Source of the DNA: Sulfurospirillum sp.
GTDB lineage: Bacteria; Campylobacterota; Campylobacteria; Campylobacterales; Arcobacteraceae
DNA length: 64,000 nt
Assembly (NCBI GenBank): GCA_030491005.1
Contig: JAKZMJ010000026.1
Coordinates: 1-64,000, forward strand
Reading direction: 5' to 3'
The translations under genes and the position numbers were made by a program. Below the pieces are notes generated by a model that had not been told where the DNA came from, searched no databases, and worked only from the letters and a program-made list of their open reading frames with translations. Of the stretch, positions 62,612 to 64,000 are shown in pieces (positions within the stretch are counted from its first letter, which is position 1; each line of letters begins with the position of its first letter).

Positions 62612-63324
62612 ATGCATTATGCTTAAATGATAGTTTGGTATCTCAGTATCTTAAATATATTTTAAATTCTGAATTTGATAAGAAAAAAGTACGAAATTTA
62701 TTAAAATATATACATCCGTTTATTGTTTCAGTAAATCAACATCCAATATTTCAAGACCCAGCAATAATGCAACAAATAAATAATGACCCATTATTAAATA
62801 TTGTAGATGATATGAATAGTGAAGAGTTAGTAGGTTTAACTTCTCTAAAGTTACAGCTCGTGGATAATAGTGGTTCAAATGACTTTACATCTGTAAATGT
62901 AGCACCACTATTGGCAAATAGTGAAAAAATAGATATGTTAATTAGTGCTACTTATGAAAATAGCAAGGGCAAAGATAAAGCTATATTTCATATAAAAGCA
63001 TTATTAAGTGATGCTAAATGGATAAAAATAACTGATGGATACATCTCAGAAAATCCAAGTCAATGGAATAAAAATAAAATTTTACTAAATAATCTTTTAC
63101 CAAAAGTTACTATGGATATTACTATAGTTAGTGAAGCTTTTAGTAAAAAGAGAGAAGTGGAAAGTTTATATACCGATTGGACTGTAAAAGCAGAAGAGAT
63201 TAGTAACAATATTCATGATAGATATATAGAAACAGATAAACTAAAAATATTATTAAGTAGTGGACTTTATAATTTATCAGAAACCTCTACTAAAGATATG
63301 ACTTATATGGTAAAACTAAAATGA
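62608..63324 (+). CDS. Unrecognised third gene of the DUF262-AAA module (possible effector)
   Basis: A 238-residue soluble protein that overlaps the ATPase gene by four bases. No firm family match was made. The C-terminal third has IHDRYIETDKLKILLSSGLYNL, which resembles the last strand-turn block of phospholipase D-like and MIT-C-like domains (HDR...SSG), but a full HKD motif is absent. By position it would be the effector or adaptor of the module. The ATG of the broken ptmE gene overlaps its stop. Confidence 0.6.
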   Translation: MNALCLNDSLVSQYLKYILNSEFDKKKVRNLLKYIHPFIVSVNQHPIFQDPAIMQQINNDPLLNIVDDMNSEELVGLTSLKLQLVDNSGSNDFTSVNVAPLLANSEKIDMLISATYENSKGKDKAIFHIKALLSDAKWIKITDGYISENPSQWNKNKILLNNLLPKVTMDITIVSEAFSKKREVESLYTDWTVKAEEISNNIHDRYIETDKLKILLSSGLYNLSETSTKDMTYMVKLK

Positions 63325-63521
63325 AAAACTATAAAAATCTACTACTAAAACCAACATCAACGATAAAGGAAGCTTTACAAATCATAGATATTGGTGCGAT
63401 GCAAATAGCTTTAGTAATTGATGAAAATGAAAAATTATTGGGTACTCTAACTGATGGAGACATATGAAGAGGTCTTTTAGATAAGCTCTCTTTGTCAGAA
63501 ATAATAGAAGATTATTTATGA
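63321..63521 (+). pseudogene. Truncated ptmE-like gene (CBS-domain sugar nucleotidyltransferase)
   Basis: The first ~66 codons read MKNYKNLLLKPTSTIKEALQ, then IALVIDENEKLLGTLTDGDI, the CBS-domain start of PtmE-type glucosamine-1-phosphate guanylyltransferases of the legionaminic acid pathway. An in-frame TGA at 63465-63467 replaces the expected Arg codon of DGDIRRG. The frame ends at 63521, where it runs into a HEPN remnant. The nucleotidyltransferase domain is missing, so this locus has lost the enzyme unless another copy exists elsewhere. Confidence 0.82.
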
Positions 63522-63706
63522 ATAAAACTGCATCTTTAGAATGGATAACTATAGCTTTTCATGATTTAAAATCTGCACAAATTTTACATGAAGCAAATCA
63601 CTACACGGATAATATATGAAGTGATAAAAGAAGTATTAGACTTTACAGAAGATTTATTTCATAAAGTTTGTGCTATATTAGATATAGATAAAGAAGAATT
63701 GATATG
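63518..63706 (+). pseudogene. Broken HEPN-domain gene
   Basis: The 5' part reads MNKTASLEWITIAFHDLKSA then ILHEANHYTDNI, matching the HEPN protein at 51218. It then jumps, in another frame, to VIKEVLDFTEDLFHKVCAIL and DIDKEELI, the HEPN C-terminus. About 60 codons between are deleted. No MNT gene precedes it. Confidence 0.85.
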
Positions 63707-63771
63707 ATAAATTTTATTGTTCATAAACAAACAAAGGCTATAATAAGAAAAACTGTAAAAATATACGACTA

Positions 63772-63888
63772 ATGACTGATCGTATTACTTCTTGTATCTT
63801 AGATAAAAATGATATAATTAGCGATATAAATCTTGATGAAATTTTAAAGAAATTATTTTATGATACAAATAAAGGAAGAAATATATAA
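63772..63888 (+). other. Small reading frame, possible gene remnant
   Basis: A 38-codon frame (MTDRITSCILDKNDIISDIN...) that ends just before the HisF-like start. It lacks an upstream ribosome-binding site and the frame stays open upstream of the ATG, so it could be the C-terminal end of a deleted gene. No family was recognised. Confidence 0.35.
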
Positions 63889-64000
63889 ATGAAAATAAGA
63901 ATAATAGCAAAACTTGATGTAAAACCACCGTTTGTAGTAAAACCAGTACACTTTGAAGGTTTAAGAAAGATGGGATCTCCGTCTGAGATGGCAAAAAAAT
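63889..64000 (+). CDS. HisF-like cyclase family protein, partial at window edge
   Basis: The first 37 codons of a gene that runs off the window, with AAAGGAAG 10 bases before the ATG. The sequence RIIAKLDVKPPFVVKPVHFE, then GLRKMGSPSEMAKK follows the N-terminus of HisF-family (imidazole glycerol phosphate synthase cyclase) proteins. Variants in nonulosonic-acid and LPS loci are thought to supply amidotransferase activity for acetamidino groups. The role here is inferred from the locus. Confidence 0.7.
   Translation, partial: MKIRIIAKLDVKPPFVVKPVHFEGLRKMGSPSEMAKK

Overview
The window is very AT-rich bacterial chromosome. Gene content and organisation fit a Campylobacterota species close to Arcobacter: hldD-hldE-gmhA heptose genes, a periplasmic-type ATP-dependent DNA ligase, a legionaminic-acid (Leg/Ptm) glycan locus, extended -10 promoters of the form TGTTATAAT, and poly-C tract biology. 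The species assignment is inference. No rRNA, tRNA or CRISPR array was seen.

Layout. 1-5.3 kb: folE, a trpG/pabA amidotransferase, a membrane glycosyltransferase-like protein and a prepilin-like protein on the plus strand, then a heptosyltransferase and an LPS-core kinase on the minus strand. 5.6-12.1 kb: a complete type I restriction-modification operon (hsdM-hsdS-hsdR, minus strand). 12.2-15.3 kb: TolC-like protein, CDP-alcohol phosphatidyltransferase, cytidylyltransferase-like protein, K+ channel. 15.5-23.8 kb: a complete diversity-generating retroelement (DGR), the most notable system here. 24.2-30.3 kb: seven tandem copies, plus one IS-truncated copy, of a small PD-(D/E)XK-like gene. 30.3-37.3 kb: an AAA/DUF1703-type protein, a MotA/MotB-like (Zorya ZorA/ZorB-like) stator pair, a retropepsin-like protein and an LRR-like repeat protein. 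37.4-49.7 kb: housekeeping genes (ABC permease, panC, a frameshifted DNA ligase, hldD-hldE-gmhA-apt-trpB-dedA, rhodanese, FliK/FlhB-like pair, mreD-like and PBP2). 49.7-64 kb: a surface-glycan locus (UDP-glucuronate epimerase type, LegB, MBOAT O-acetyltransferase pair, LegC, NeuD/LegH, NeuB/LegI, NeuC/LegG, broken PtmE, HisF-like) repeatedly interrupted by toxin-antitoxin and defence-like modules and by remnants of genes.

The DGR. Order is target 1 (1813-aa lipoprotein ending in a DUF1566/C-type-lectin-like domain, VR1), avd, template repeat TR (21654-21787), reverse transcriptase (IGNLSSQ and FVDD motifs), target 2 (179-aa exported DUF1566 protein, VR2). In the TR core, VR1 differs at 16 positions and every one is an adenine of the TR. 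VR2 shows 10 more substitutions in its last 22 codons, again only at TR adenines. Both VRs are followed by the same hairpin, absent after the TR. Target 1 also has a C9 tract just after its start codon, so it may be both phase-variable and hypermutable.

Accessory character. The region from the DGR to the LRR protein, and the interruptions in the glycan locus, show repeated duplication, gene conversion, IS-associated truncation and gene decay. This suggests two hot spots of variation affecting surface proteins, surface glycans and defence functions.
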